Source: Neobacillus mesonae
Lineage (GTDB): Bacteria; Bacillota; Bacilli; Paenibacillales; Paenibacillaceae
Assembly: GCA_023715865.1 (NCBI GenBank)
Contig: JAMBOW010000011.1
Location: forward strand, 38,549-102,548
Direction: 5' to 3'
DNA: 64,000 nucleotides
Within the stretch, counting starts at the first letter, position 1. Every line of letters starts with the position of its first letter. The notes under the pieces were generated by a model, which saw nothing but the letters and a program-made list of their open reading frames with translations, searched no databases and had not been told where the DNA came from. The position numbers were made by a program, and so were the translations under genes. Positions 1-8,841 of the stretch are shown here, piece after piece.

Positions 1-1237
1 TAGCATGCGCATTAATAACTTCAAGCGTGTTGTATAGAAAGTGCGGGTTGATCTGGGACTGCATCGCTTGAAGAGCAGATTCTTTTTGTTTCAGACTCAG
101 CTCACGCTCTTTCAGCTTTGCCGTTTGAACCTCGTCGATGAGTCGCTTAAGTTCTCCTACCATATGGGAATAGCTGCGAAAAAGCCCCCCAATTTCATCT
201 CTGCGTCCTGTTAACCCCGTGATCGGGATTGTGAAATCACCGGATTGGACCCTCTTCATAAAACGCTGGAGCAGGGACAATGCACGGCTGATTTGCAGGG
301 AGAAGCCTCCCATGACCAAAAGTGTAACAAGCATAATCACCACAAATAAATAGATGGTCGTCGTTCTTAAATTTAAGAGGTCGGAAACAACAGCATCTTT
401 AGGCTGCTCTAGGGCAACAGCCCATTGGGTCAAAGCCGACTCCTCATATAATAAAATATTTTCGCTGCTGCTTTCGTATTCATGTATTAGGCCTGATGGA
501 TCTGCAGTAAATTTTTCTTTGAGTGAGAAGGGCAGGAGATCGTTGATGCGGCTCTTGTCCGGGTGATATAGAATACGTCCGTTTTGTGTATCGGCAATCC
601 ACAGGTGAAGATCGTCTTTGGATACGTTGCTGCAAATGCCGGCAATCTGTTCAAGGTTTAGATCGACCACAAGCAGTCCTTCAAACAGGTAGCTTTTGCT
701 GCTGGGAATTTTACGGGTTACCGTAAGAACGGGCTCGGAGCCGATATAGCGGATTCCAGTCATATGAAAATCATCCATTTCATCCATGTCAGACAACAGG
801 AGCTGGTTACGCTGCCTGATACTGCGCATGTCCAGCATCTCTTTGGAGCGGCTGTAGTCGCTGACCTGCATCCCGTTTTTGCCGAGAACAGACAGTCCCA
901 CGAGATCATCGCGGCCGTACAGCATTTGAGCAAATAGACCCTTCTCGATGGATTCCGACAGCAACAAGTATTCGTATGGAGTTAAACTGCTTCGGTTGAT
1001 TAGAGTTTGAATGTGCGGATTGGAGAGAAAGGGATAGGTAGAGGTTTCAAGGTTAGACACGTATAGATTCAGGTATTCGCTCGTCTGAGTAACGATACGT
1101 TCATTGGAAGCAATAGCGGAGTCCTCGATCGTGCTTGTCGATGCACTGTACCAATAAGAGCCGAGAATGACGACGGGCAGGCAGACAAAGATGAAGCTGA
1201 TTGCGATCAGCTTTTTATTAATAGACAGGCTGGACAT
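1..1237 (-). CDS. YesM-type sensor histidine kinase, C-terminus cut by window edge
   Basis: The reading frame runs leftward and leaves the window, so only about 412 N-terminal residues are visible. It starts at an ATG whose upstream bases read GAGAGGTGG. An N-terminal membrane segment is followed by a long extracellular sensor region, a second membrane stretch with a HAMP-like linker, and the phospho-acceptor motif QINPHFLYNTL of the His_kinase (YesM/LytS) family near the cut end. The ATPase domain lies outside the window. In Paenibacillus such kinases usually pair with AraC-type response regulators and switch on neighbouring sugar ABC transporters. The divergent solute-binding protein operon at 1376 is the likely target, which is inferred from position. 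Confidence 0.9.
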   Translation of the reverse strand, partial: MSSLSINKKLIAISFIFVCLPVVILGSYWYSASTSTIEDSAIASNERIVTQTSEYLNLYVSNLETSTYPFLSNPHIQTLINRSSLTPYEYLLLSESIEKGLFAQMLYGRDDLVGLSVLGKNGMQVSDYSRSKEMLDMRSIRQRNQLLLSDMDEMDDFHMTGIRYIGSEPVLTVTRKIPSSKSYLFEGLLVVDLNLEQIAGICSNVSKDDLHLWIADTQNGRILYHPDKSRINDLLPFSLKEKFTADPSGLIHEYESSSENILLYEESALTQWAVALEQPKDAVVSDLLNLRTTTIYLFVVIMLVTLLVMGGFSLQISRALSLLQRFMKRVQSGDFTIPITGLTGRRDEIGGLFRSYSHMVGELKRLIDEVQTAKLKERELSLKQKESALQAMQSQINPHFLYNTLEVINAHA

Positions 1238-1375
1238 GATATGAACCACCTCTCTGTACTTGAATACCAAGTGAGTGTAGGAAAAGACAACTAGAGTACG
1301 AAAAACCATTCCTCCCTCACTTACAATATTTACAATAAAGATGTGGATGGAATTAATATAGCGGGGGGCGGTTAA

Positions 1376-2752
1376 ATGGTCAAGCGTAGAAAGTTGTCCG
1401 TACTCGTATGTATGCTGCTTGTGTTCTCTGTATTCGCGGCAGCTTGCAGTGGAGGAGGTACAGCTGAGAACAATCAGGGAGCAGGCGCAGATCCGGAAAC
1501 TGGCGGGGGGGCAGCGGTTCAAGAGGAAGTGGAAATTACACTGGGGTACTACTCGGATGGAAAAAGCGATGCAAAAATGAAGGAATTGATTGAGAAGTTT
1601 ACCACGAAGTTTCCTCATGTCAAAGTGAATACCCAAAGTGCTCCGTACGGGCAGTTCTATCAGAAGCTGGATACACAAATTGCTGCAGGCAAAGCCCCGG
1701 ATGTGTGGCTGTCTGACGGCGCGTTAGTTATGAAGTATGCTGAGCGGGGGACGCTCAAGGACGTAACAGAGTGGATTGACAGGGACTTGAATAAGGATGA
1801 CTATTACGGCCTTGAGTTTAACAAGGATGCGGACGGACGCTATTGGGGGATTCCTCAAGGTATCCAAATAGGGGTCTTGTACTATAACAAGGATTTGTTT
1901 GATAAAGCCGGAGTGGAGTACCCGACAGAGGAATGGAGCTGGGATGATCTGAAGTCTGCAGCGACCGAGCTGACGGTAGACGGCAGCGGAAAGGCTGCTG
2001 CAGAGGAAGGGTTTGATACGAATAACGTCAGTCAGTTCGGACTTACCTTTTTCAGTATAACGGAAGGCTGGTTTACCGTGCTTAAGTCATTCGGCGGAGG
2101 CATCCTTGATGAGACAGGAACGCAGTCGGTTGTAGATTCGGAAGGTAACAAAGAAGCGATGAACTGGATCGTGGACGGCATGCAAAAAGGAATCTTTACG
2201 GATCCGGTTGATCTGAAGAGCTTCCAAAGTGCTATGGCTGTGTTCCCAAGCGGATCAGCGGCGATGCGTATCGGTATTTACGCCCGGGTGCAGGCTGCCA
2301 ACGAAGCGGGGCTCAATTATGATGTGACCTTGCTTCCAACAGGACCAGACGGCAAGCGTTTTGCTCCGGTCATCGCCAACTCCTGGGTTATCAGCGCCAA
2401 AGCGGATGAGGCTAGAGCTGCTGCTGCTTGGGAGTGGATGAAGTTCTGGGCTACCGAGGATGAGGTCCAGAAGGAGTGGGCTGCGCTTGGTGAAGCCGTT
2501 CCGGTTAAAAAATCGGTCGCAAACTCTGATGTGTTTCTGACGTCTGGAACAAAACCAGAGAATCGTCAGGCCTTCCTGGACAGCTTCGAATTCGCCGGGA
2601 CGCTCGACACCAATGCTGTATGGGAAGAATGGGTATCCAAATTCAATGAAAATGCGGAGCGCGCCTTCCTGGGAGATACGACTGTTGATGAGTCGCTGAC
2701 AAAGGCAAATGAAGATATCCAGAGCGTGCTGGATGCATTTTATCAGAAATAA
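1376..2752 (+). CDS. ABC transporter sugar-binding lipoprotein
   Basis: A 458-residue extracellular solute-binding protein of family 1 (MalE/UgpB-like). The N-terminus has a positively charged start, a hydrophobic core and a lipobox ending AAAC (Cys24), so it should be lipidated and tethered outside the membrane. A low-complexity Gly/Ala/Glu linker precedes the binding fold. It starts at an ATG after a GGGGGGCGG stretch. Two MalF/MalG-type permeases follow at once, giving a standard carbohydrate importer without its own ATPase; such systems generally borrow an MsmX/UgpC-type ATPase encoded elsewhere. The substrate cannot be read from sequence, but downstream nagB- and nagA-like genes point to an amino sugar or modified sugar. 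Confidence 0.92.
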   Translation: MVKRRKLSVLVCMLLVFSVFAAACSGGGTAENNQGAGADPETGGGAAVQEEVEITLGYYSDGKSDAKMKELIEKFTTKFPHVKVNTQSAPYGQFYQKLDTQIAAGKAPDVWLSDGALVMKYAERGTLKDVTEWIDRDLNKDDYYGLEFNKDADGRYWGIPQGIQIGVLYYNKDLFDKAGVEYPTEEWSWDDLKSAATELTVDGSGKAAAEEGFDTNNVSQFGLTFFSITEGWFTVLKSFGGGILDETGTQSVVDSEGNKEAMNWIVDGMQKGIFTDPVDLKSFQSAMAVFPSGSAAMRIGIYARVQAANEAGLNYDVTLLPTGPDGKRFAPVIANSWVISAKADEARAAAAWEWMKFWATEDEVQKEWAALGEAVPVKKSVANSDVFLTSGTKPENRQAFLDSFEFAGTLDTNAVWEEWVSKFNENAERAFLGDTTVDESLTKANEDIQSVLDAFYQK

Positions 2753-2773
2753 CAGGCAAAGGAGCTGCCGCGG

Positions 2774-3736
2774 ATGACACTAAGCAACCCCACCTCTGAA
2801 GTAGGCAAGAGAGGGCATAAGCTGAAGTCTGCGGGCCGCAGCCGATATTTACGATCTGAAGGAAGATGGGGGCTCCTGATGGTGTCCCCGTATCTTATCC
2901 ACTTCATCGTCTTCGTCGCCGGCCCGCTGGCCGTCTCACTGTATTTCAGCTTTTCCAATTATGACATGCTGACCCCTCCGCAGTGGATCGGGACAGAGAA
3001 TTACAACAAGCTTTTTAATGAATCGCTGTTTTGGAAGTCACTGTGGAACACCATATATTTTGCGATTCTTTTTGTGCCGCTGCAGACGGTTCTGGCATTG
3101 GTCCTTGCCGTGATGCTGAATCAGAAACTTAAGGGACTCAAATGGTTCCGAATGGCGCATTTTATACCGGTTATTTCATCATGGACCGTTATTTTATACG
3201 TTGCAGATGCTATTTTTAATCCACGGTTCGGGTTTGCCAACTCACTGCTTGTGAAGTGGGGGCTTACGCCTCAGCAATGGCTGAATAGTGAAAATTGGGT
3301 CATCCCTCTGCTCGTTATTATTGCCGTCTGGAAAGGCGTGGGGTACATCATGGTACTATTCCTGGCTGGACTCCAGAACGTTCCAAACGAATTGTATGAG
3401 GCAGCAGAAATGGATGGTGCAGGAGCCATTCGCAAATTTCGGACCATTACCGTGCCGCTTATATCGCCGACAACATTTCTTGTCATTATACTCAGTACGA
3501 TTTCCACTTTTCAGGCGTTTGAACAGATTTACGTGATGACCGGGGGCGGAGATATTGCCGCTGCAGGTGGACCGCGGAATTCTAGCCTCGTTCTTATGCT
3601 ATATCTATACCGTGAGGGCTTCTCGTTCCTGCATATGGGTTATGCATCAGCGATCGCCTGGGTTCTATTTGTTATCTTATTCAGTCTTACGCTCGTACAG
3701 ATGAAGCTGCAAAACCGTTGGGTTCATTATAACTAG
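2774..3736 (+). CDS. Carbohydrate ABC transporter permease, MalF/UgpA type
   Basis: A 320-residue inner-membrane permease with about six hydrophobic segments. The cytoplasmic EAA loop (ELYEAAEMDGAGAIRKF) docks the ATPase. The start is an ATG 22 bases after the binding-protein stop, with AAAGGAG just upstream. It forms the heterodimeric channel with the next gene and receives substrate from the lipoprotein at 1376. The N-terminal 35 residues before the first membrane segment are basic and hydrophilic, as is normal for this family. Confidence 0.93.
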   Translation: MTLSNPTSEVGKRGHKLKSAGRSRYLRSEGRWGLLMVSPYLIHFIVFVAGPLAVSLYFSFSNYDMLTPPQWIGTENYNKLFNESLFWKSLWNTIYFAILFVPLQTVLALVLAVMLNQKLKGLKWFRMAHFIPVISSWTVILYVADAIFNPRFGFANSLLVKWGLTPQQWLNSENWVIPLLVIIAVWKGVGYIMVLFLAGLQNVPNELYEAAEMDGAGAIRKFRTITVPLISPTTFLVIILSTISTFQAFEQIYVMTGGGDIAAAGGPRNSSLVLMLYLYREGFSFLHMGYASAIAWVLFVILFSLTLVQMKLQNRWVHYN

Positions 3737-3815
3737 ATAACTACACTGTTCGATTTAAATCTGATGCTCAATCATGACGGATGGCATTCTTCTCTTGAGG
3801 AGGGAGGTGAGTCTC

Positions 3816-4646
3816 ATGCATACGACTCGTAAAAAGCTCAGCAAAGTCATTGGTTATATCGCGATTATAGTCAGCTCTCTCATTATGCTGGTGCCTTTTG
3901 TGAAGGCTATTTTGAACTCGTTAAAAACCTATGCCGAATACACGGCTGTACCGCCGACGTGGTTCCCGCAAGTATTTCAGTGGTCGAATTATGCTGAAGT
4001 GCTGAAGCTCGGGGATTTTGGAACACAGACGATGAACAGCTTCATCGTCGCTATCCTTTCTGTAGTCGGGACACTGCTGTCCTGCTCGCTGGTTGGGTAT
4101 GCATTCGCACGGCTTCGATTTCCGTTCAAAAATGTGCTGTTTATGTTCGTGCTGGGGACGATGATGATCCCGCCGGTGGTCATCATTATTCCGCATTTCA
4201 TCATCTTCAATTCCCTGAATATGCTCGATACTCTAACCCCGCTATGGGTCATTGAATGGCTCGCCCAGCCGTTTGGCATCTTTCTTATGCGCCAGGCATT
4301 TCTTAGTATTCCAGGAGAGTATGAGGAGTCCGCGAAGATGGAAGGGGCGAATCCGCTGCGGATTTACTGGCGTATCTATATGCCGCTCAGCCTGCCGTCA
4401 CTCGCAACCCTGGCCATCTTTACGTTTATGTCCAAATGGAACGAAATTCTAGCGCCATCCATTTATTTAAGCTCCAGTGAGAAGTTTACACTGCCGATTG
4501 GCATATTGGGCTTAAAAGGTCAGTGGGTGGGCAATGAGCAGCTGATGGTGGCTGCGGCGCTGATGAGCTTACTGCCAATTTTGCTCGTATTTTTGTTCGC
4601 GGAGAAGTATTTTGTACAGAACCATACGGCTTCAGGTATTAAATAA
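3816..4646 (+). CDS. Carbohydrate ABC transporter permease, MalG/UgpE type
   Basis: A 276-residue permease with six predicted membrane spans and an EAA loop (EYEESAKMEGANPLRIYWRI), the partner of the preceding permease. An in-frame ATG 14 codons upstream at 3774 is rejected because the strong ribosome binding site AGGAGGGAGGTGAG (about 3798-3811) lies inside that extension and is correctly spaced for the ATG at 3816. It completes the sugar importer with the genes at 1376 and 2774. Confidence 0.92.
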   Translation: MHTTRKKLSKVIGYIAIIVSSLIMLVPFVKAILNSLKTYAEYTAVPPTWFPQVFQWSNYAEVLKLGDFGTQTMNSFIVAILSVVGTLLSCSLVGYAFARLRFPFKNVLFMFVLGTMMIPPVVIIIPHFIIFNSLNMLDTLTPLWVIEWLAQPFGIFLMRQAFLSIPGEYEESAKMEGANPLRIYWRIYMPLSLPSLATLAIFTFMSKWNEILAPSIYLSSSEKFTLPIGILGLKGQWVGNEQLMVAAALMSLLPILLVFLFAEKYFVQNHTASGIK

Positions 4647-4756
4647 GGCAGATGCAGCAATAAAAAGTGATTCTGCAAGCACTGACCATTGTAGGTTTAG
4701 GATGCTTAACATTTAAACGTAAGATCATTTTCTGCCTCAGAGGAGGGAGAGTAAGG

Positions 4757-5659
4757 TTGGATAATATCGAGTTAGGCCATAGATTATTTCCTATTGCGGC
4801 TTTCAGCGGATCGTTAATAGAGTACAGCCTGCCGGAGGCGATAAAGATCGCCGCAGATTTGGGTTTTGATGGGATAGAAATCGCCTGTCGTGCCCCTCAC
4901 CTTTCTTTGGATATGCCGCATGAAGAAGTAAAGTCATTAGGAATGCAGGCAAGAGAGCTGGGTCTTACCATTCCTGCACTTGCGGGATATGTCGGCTACT
5001 TTTCTACCCTAAATGATGAAGAATGTGAGGCTGCTTTGAAGGAGGTTCGAAAGCTCGTTCAAATCGCGAGCCTACTTTCGGTGCCCTATGTGCGTGTGTT
5101 TCCGGGCGGACCGAATGCCTTTAAGGCGGAGGATGTTCATTATGAACGGGCAGCTGGGTATTTGCGGGAATGCGTGGAAGAGGCGGCAGCAGAGGGTGTT
5201 CAGATCCTGCTCGAAATCCACAACCAAACACTGACGGAGGATGCCAGTAGTGCACTGAAGCTGGCTGCATTAACAGGGGATGAACGGCTCGGATTCATCC
5301 ATGATGCGGGCAACATGTACATTTCAGATGTGAATTATGGAGCTGAATCTGTTCTGCAGCTAGGCTCATATTTACACCATGTCCATGTAAAGGATGAGAG
5401 AAGAATTGCGGAAGCGGGGGAAGAGGGGACCTTTGTTAACCAGACTCGCCACGGAAATGAGGCATTTATGCAGTGCCGGCTGGGAGAAGGAGAGGTTGAC
5501 CATCTGCCGCTGCTGGCCGCTCTTCAGAAGAGCGGGTATAGCGGATGGGTAACGCTGGAGTGCGCGGCTCCTTTTCCGGCTGTGGATCGATTAGCATACG
5601 ATCTGCGGGCGATACAAAGACTGATGGCTGAGTTACAGGATCGTCTTACGCTGGACTAG
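4757..5659 (+). CDS. Sugar phosphate isomerase/epimerase, xylose isomerase-like TIM barrel
   Basis: A 300-residue protein of the AP-endonuclease-2/xylose isomerase-like TIM barrel superfamily (IolE/IolI/hydroxypyruvate isomerase relatives). Supporting segments are FDGIEIA near the N-terminus, LLEIHN (metal-binding Glu), FIHDAGNM, HHVHVKD and the C-terminal VTLECA. The TTG start at 4757 is chosen because GGAGGGAGAG sits 6 to 15 bases upstream; an upstream GTG in the same frame at 4667 lacks such a site and adds a hydrophobic, non-homologous stretch. The gene lies in the sugar operon and probably epimerises or isomerises a keto-sugar intermediate made by the neighbouring oxidoreductases; the substrate is unknown. 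Confidence 0.85.
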   Translation: MDNIELGHRLFPIAAFSGSLIEYSLPEAIKIAADLGFDGIEIACRAPHLSLDMPHEEVKSLGMQARELGLTIPALAGYVGYFSTLNDEECEAALKEVRKLVQIASLLSVPYVRVFPGGPNAFKAEDVHYERAAGYLRECVEEAAAEGVQILLEIHNQTLTEDASSALKLAALTGDERLGFIHDAGNMYISDVNYGAESVLQLGSYLHHVHVKDERRIAEAGEEGTFVNQTRHGNEAFMQCRLGEGEVDHLPLLAALQKSGYSGWVTLECAAPFPAVDRLAYDLRAIQRLMAELQDRLTLD

Positions 5660-5707
5660 GAGATCGCAATGTATAAAGCGATTGGTAGAGAAAGGAGTGT
5701 AGATAAG

Positions 5708-6754
5708 ATGCCCTCCATAAGGAGCTTAAATGGACCGGGAAGACAGACGAAGTTTGCTGTAATCGGCTGTCAGCATCCGCATATTTCAATTTTTATTGAG
5801 GAAATGTTGGAGCTGGGCCATGATTGTATCGGAATTTACGAAGAAGGTGATCAGACGCTCGCTAAACAGATTGCGGCACAATACCAGCTGAAGCTTGCGG
5901 GCAACTGTACATCACTTCTTGAAAATGAGGAGATTGAGATAATTGGCAGCTCCGCAGTCAACTATCAAAAGATCAAGATCGCGCTGGACTGCGAAAACTA
6001 CGGAAAGCATCTGATGCTGGATAAGCCAGCCATTGTTGACCGGAATGGGCTCAGTGAGCTTGAAGAGATCATGAAGAGGAACAAGATTAAGATTGGAATG
6101 CTGTTAACAGAGCGTTATCGACCTTCTTTATATACACTTCGGGAGCTGATCCTTGAAGGAAGCTTGGGAGACATCATCAGCATTACGATGCGTAAGCCGC
6201 ATCGACTTCGGCCTGCATCCCGTCCTCTTTGGCATTTTAACAAGCAGGAATCCGGAGGGATTATTATCGATTTACTCGTACACGACTTTGATCTGCTGCG
6301 CTGGCTGACCGGTCAGGAAATCCAAAGCACTGCTTCTATGATGGGAAAAAGAGTGCTGCCGGAGCATCCGGAATTCTACGATACTGCTGCGGTTCAAGCC
6401 GTGCTTGAGGGCGGCGTTTGTGCCCAGCTGTATGCGGATTGGCATGCTCCGGAGAAATGCTGGACCTGGGGAGACGGGCGGATTTTTGTGACAGGCACCA
6501 TGGGCAGTGCAGAAATAAGGCTGGCAGGTGATCCAGCGGCAAAGTCAGATGGCGAGGAGGAGCTGCTGCTCGTCATGACACACGAAGAGCCATTGCAGCA
6601 AGTGCCTCTTCGCATACCACCGGTCGGCATTGTGGCTGACTTTTTGAACCGAATTGAGGGAAAGCCTCATGACTTTACACACCAGGACCTGCTTGCAGCA
6701 ACGAGAGCAACGCTTGAGGCGGATGAGCGGGCAGATCAGGTCTTGTTCATTTAG
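5708..6754 (+). CDS. Gfo/Idh/MocA family oxidoreductase (first of two)
   Basis: A 348-residue NAD(P)-dependent sugar dehydrogenase-like protein. The N-terminal Rossmann segment (FAVIGCQHPH) departs from the usual GxGxxG, and the catalytic EKP motif reads DKP (MLDKPAIV). HDFDLLRWL matches the conserved substrate-site helix. The ATG at 5708 has AAAGGAGTG upstream; an earlier ATG at 5669 with AGGAG is a real alternative that adds 13 residues. It follows the isomerase by about 50 bases and precedes a second, more canonical Gfo/Idh gene. The pair may perform coupled oxidation and reduction of a ring carbon, a common theme in scyllo-inositol and modified-sugar operons (inference). Confidence 0.85.
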   Translation: MPSIRSLNGPGRQTKFAVIGCQHPHISIFIEEMLELGHDCIGIYEEGDQTLAKQIAAQYQLKLAGNCTSLLENEEIEIIGSSAVNYQKIKIALDCENYGKHLMLDKPAIVDRNGLSELEEIMKRNKIKIGMLLTERYRPSLYTLRELILEGSLGDIISITMRKPHRLRPASRPLWHFNKQESGGIIIDLLVHDFDLLRWLTGQEIQSTASMMGKRVLPEHPEFYDTAAVQAVLEGGVCAQLYADWHAPEKCWTWGDGRIFVTGTMGSAEIRLAGDPAAKSDGEEELLLVMTHEEPLQQVPLRIPPVGIVADFLNRIEGKPHDFTHQDLLAATRATLEADERADQVLFI

Positions 6755-6786
6755 GGAGGATAAATTAAAGGAAGGGTGAGACGTTG

Positions 6787-7815
6787 ATGTCAGCAGATAT
6801 TGTTCCAGTAAGGTATGGAATAGTGGGGTGCGGTATTATTGCCGAAGTTCATGCCAGTGAAATAGCGAAGCTGCCGGAGACAGAACTGGTCGCGGTCTGT
6901 GATGTAAATCCGGATCAGGCTGCTCGCTTTGCTGCGCAGTATGGCGCGGCTGCTTACTCGGATTTGGATGCGTTCTTGACAAGATCAGATATTGAGGTGG
7001 TATCCATCTGTACACCCAGCGGACTGCATGAGGAGCAGGTGGTTCGAGCGGCAGGAGCGGGTAAGCATATTTTGGTCGAGAAGCCGATGGCCATCCGCAT
7101 GGAGGGCGTGGAAAGAATGATTGATGCCTGCAGAAAGGCTGGTGTTCTGCTCGCAACCGTATTCCCTCGCCGGATGTCTCCTCAGGCTGAGTATGCTAAA
7201 CGTCTGATTAACGAGGGAGCACTTGGTAAGCTGAGCTTATGTTCAGCCTATGTCAAAATCTATCGCAGCCAGGCTTATTACGACAGTGCGGGCTGGCGAG
7301 GTACTTGGGCGATGGATGGAGGCGGGGCGATGATGAACCAAGGCATACATACCGTTGATCTGCTGCAGTGGCTTGCCGGTCCTGTTGCTTCTCTTACAGG
7401 CAGAGCCAACAACGTGCTGCGAGATATTGAGGTAGAGGATACGGTGACATCGCTGCTTCAATATGAAAGTGGAGCGATGGGGGTGCTGGAGATTACGACG
7501 ACTGCATATAAAGGCAAGGGGCAGCGGCTTGAGCTGTATGGAGAGAAAGGAACCATTGTGATTGAGGAAGACGATATTGTGATGCTTGAGCTGGATGGAG
7601 CGGAAGTGAAGCTGCCGGAATTTCCTGCCTTTGCTGTTATTCCAGACGGCCATCGGGAGCAGATTCGAGATTTAGCCTATGCAGTGCGCGAAGGGCGTGC
7701 GCCCATCGTGCCGGGAACCGAAGGAAGACACTCACTGGAAATTATTCTTGGAACCTACGCTTCCTCACGTCAGCAAAAGGAAATCCGGCTGAAAGAGCAT
7801 TTTTCGTTGATCTAG
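6787..7815 (+). CDS. Gfo/Idh/MocA family oxidoreductase (second of two)
   Basis: A 342-residue canonical Gfo/Idh/MocA dehydrogenase: GIVGCGIIAEVH nucleotide-binding loop, SICTPSGLH, VEKPMAI (catalytic Lys), WRGTW and NQGIHTVDLLQWL in the substrate domain. The ATG at 6787 follows GGAAGGGTGAG. A TTG immediately before it could also be read as a start but is less well placed. It oxidises or epimerises a cyclic sugar or polyol with bound NAD(H); the substrate is not evident. It belongs to the operon running from the binding protein at 1376 to at least nagB. Confidence 0.9.
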   Translation: MSADIVPVRYGIVGCGIIAEVHASEIAKLPETELVAVCDVNPDQAARFAAQYGAAAYSDLDAFLTRSDIEVVSICTPSGLHEEQVVRAAGAGKHILVEKPMAIRMEGVERMIDACRKAGVLLATVFPRRMSPQAEYAKRLINEGALGKLSLCSAYVKIYRSQAYYDSAGWRGTWAMDGGGAMMNQGIHTVDLLQWLAGPVASLTGRANNVLRDIEVEDTVTSLLQYESGAMGVLEITTTAYKGKGQRLELYGEKGTIVIEEDDIVMLELDGAEVKLPEFPAFAVIPDGHREQIRDLAYAVREGRAPIVPGTEGRHSLEIILGTYASSRQQKEIRLKEHFSLI

Positions 7816-7856
7816 GCAGGTCGATCATTCAACCTTAAAAGAAAGAGGGGATGGGC

Positions 7857-8648
7857 ATGGCAGAAACGGCCATTACACCGGTTTATCAGAAGCAAGCAGA
7901 TCAGCTGAAGGTGAATGTATATCAGACACGTGAGGAAATGGGGAAAGCAGCTGCGTCGGACGCCATTCAAGCACTAAGAAGCCGTCTGCATTTGCAGGAA
8001 CGGGTGAGGGTTGTTTTTGCTGCTGCCCCCTCTCAAAATGAATTCTTGAAATCCCTCATGGAAGCATCGTCAGATGTAGAATGGAGCAAAGTGGAGGCAT
8101 TTCATATGGATGAGTATATCGGCTTGTCACGAGAGGCAGAACAAAGCTTTGCGAGGTTTGTGGAGGAGCGTGTAGTAAGGGGAGCTGAGTTTAAAGATTG
8201 GTATCCGCTGAATGGAACGGCTGAAACGGCGGAGGAGTGCAGGAGGTATGAGAAGCTTCTAAGGGAGGCACCGATTGACTTTGTATTTATGGGGATTGGT
8301 GAAAATGGCCATATTGCCTTCAATGATCCACCGGTGGCTGATTTTGCGGATAAGGTGTGGGTGAAGCCGGTGGAGCTAGATGAGGCATGCAGGCAGCAGC
8401 AGGTTAACGATGGATGCTTCCCTAGCTTTGAAGAAGTTCCGACTCATGCACTTACGCTGACCGTGCCTGCACTTATGTCAGGGAGCGAGCTATTCTGCAT
8501 TGTGCCGGGCTTTGCGAAACGACAGGCAGTATTTAACACGGTACATGGTCCCGTCAGCGAGATATGTCCGGCCAGTATTTTAAGAACGCATCCGAATTGC
8601 AGGTTGTATACAGACATAGCAGCGTGGGGTGAGCTCGCAGGTAAATAA
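7857..8648 (+). CDS. nagB: Glucosamine-6-phosphate deaminase-like protein with altered catalytic residues
   Basis: A 263-residue NagB/6-phosphogluconolactonase fold protein. FHMDEYIGL carries the ring-opening Asp (Asp85), and GIGENGHIAFNDPP carries the active-site His152. In E. coli NagB the same stretch is GxDGHIAFNE, so the catalytic Asp141 and Glu148 positions are Asn150 and Asp157 here. The fold is clear, but full GlcN-6-P deaminase activity is not assured; it may act on another aldo/keto-sugar phosphate. The ATG at 7857 is preferred over the ATG two codons earlier because GAGGGG would otherwise touch the start codon. It ends the sugar operon or continues through a leader into nagA. Confidence 0.82.
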   Translation: MAETAITPVYQKQADQLKVNVYQTREEMGKAAASDAIQALRSRLHLQERVRVVFAAAPSQNEFLKSLMEASSDVEWSKVEAFHMDEYIGLSREAEQSFARFVEERVVRGAEFKDWYPLNGTAETAEECRRYEKLLREAPIDFVFMGIGENGHIAFNDPPVADFADKVWVKPVELDEACRQQQVNDGCFPSFEEVPTHALTLTVPALMSGSELFCIVPGFAKRQAVFNTVHGPVSEICPASILRTHPNCRLYTDIAAWGELAGK

Positions 8649-8769
8649 TTTAATAACTTATTTGCCTTAATCCTACGTACTTGCTGCTTCAGATCCAGTA
8701 TAGCGCCATGATGGAGGGTCGCTGCTTCAAGTGGAATGCACTTTTTTTTTAGGGTCATTTCGGTTGTTC

Positions 8770-8816
8770 TCTGTAAGCCGGGTTGCCCTTACAGCGTCGT
8801 CAAGACGCTTTTTTAT
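8770..8816 (+). terminator. Two-hairpin leader ending in an intrinsic terminator before nagA
   Basis: CTGTAAG and CTTACAG (8771-8794) can pair around a ten-base loop. Directly after, AGCGTC and GACGCT (8793-8809) form a compact hairpin followed by a run of T. The element lies between nagB and nagA and ends 26 bases before the nagA start, so it may limit nagA expression rather than only close the operon. Confidence 0.6.
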
Positions 8817-8841
8817 ATGAAAAAGAGGGAGGTATTTGCAC

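Noticed and set aside
8696..8760. TATAGCGCC followed by ATGGAGG, reminiscent of the glmS ribozyme core, upstream of nagA
   Set aside because: Only two short strings match; the long pseudoknotted P3/P4 structure and the correct spacing are missing, and the gene is not glmS.
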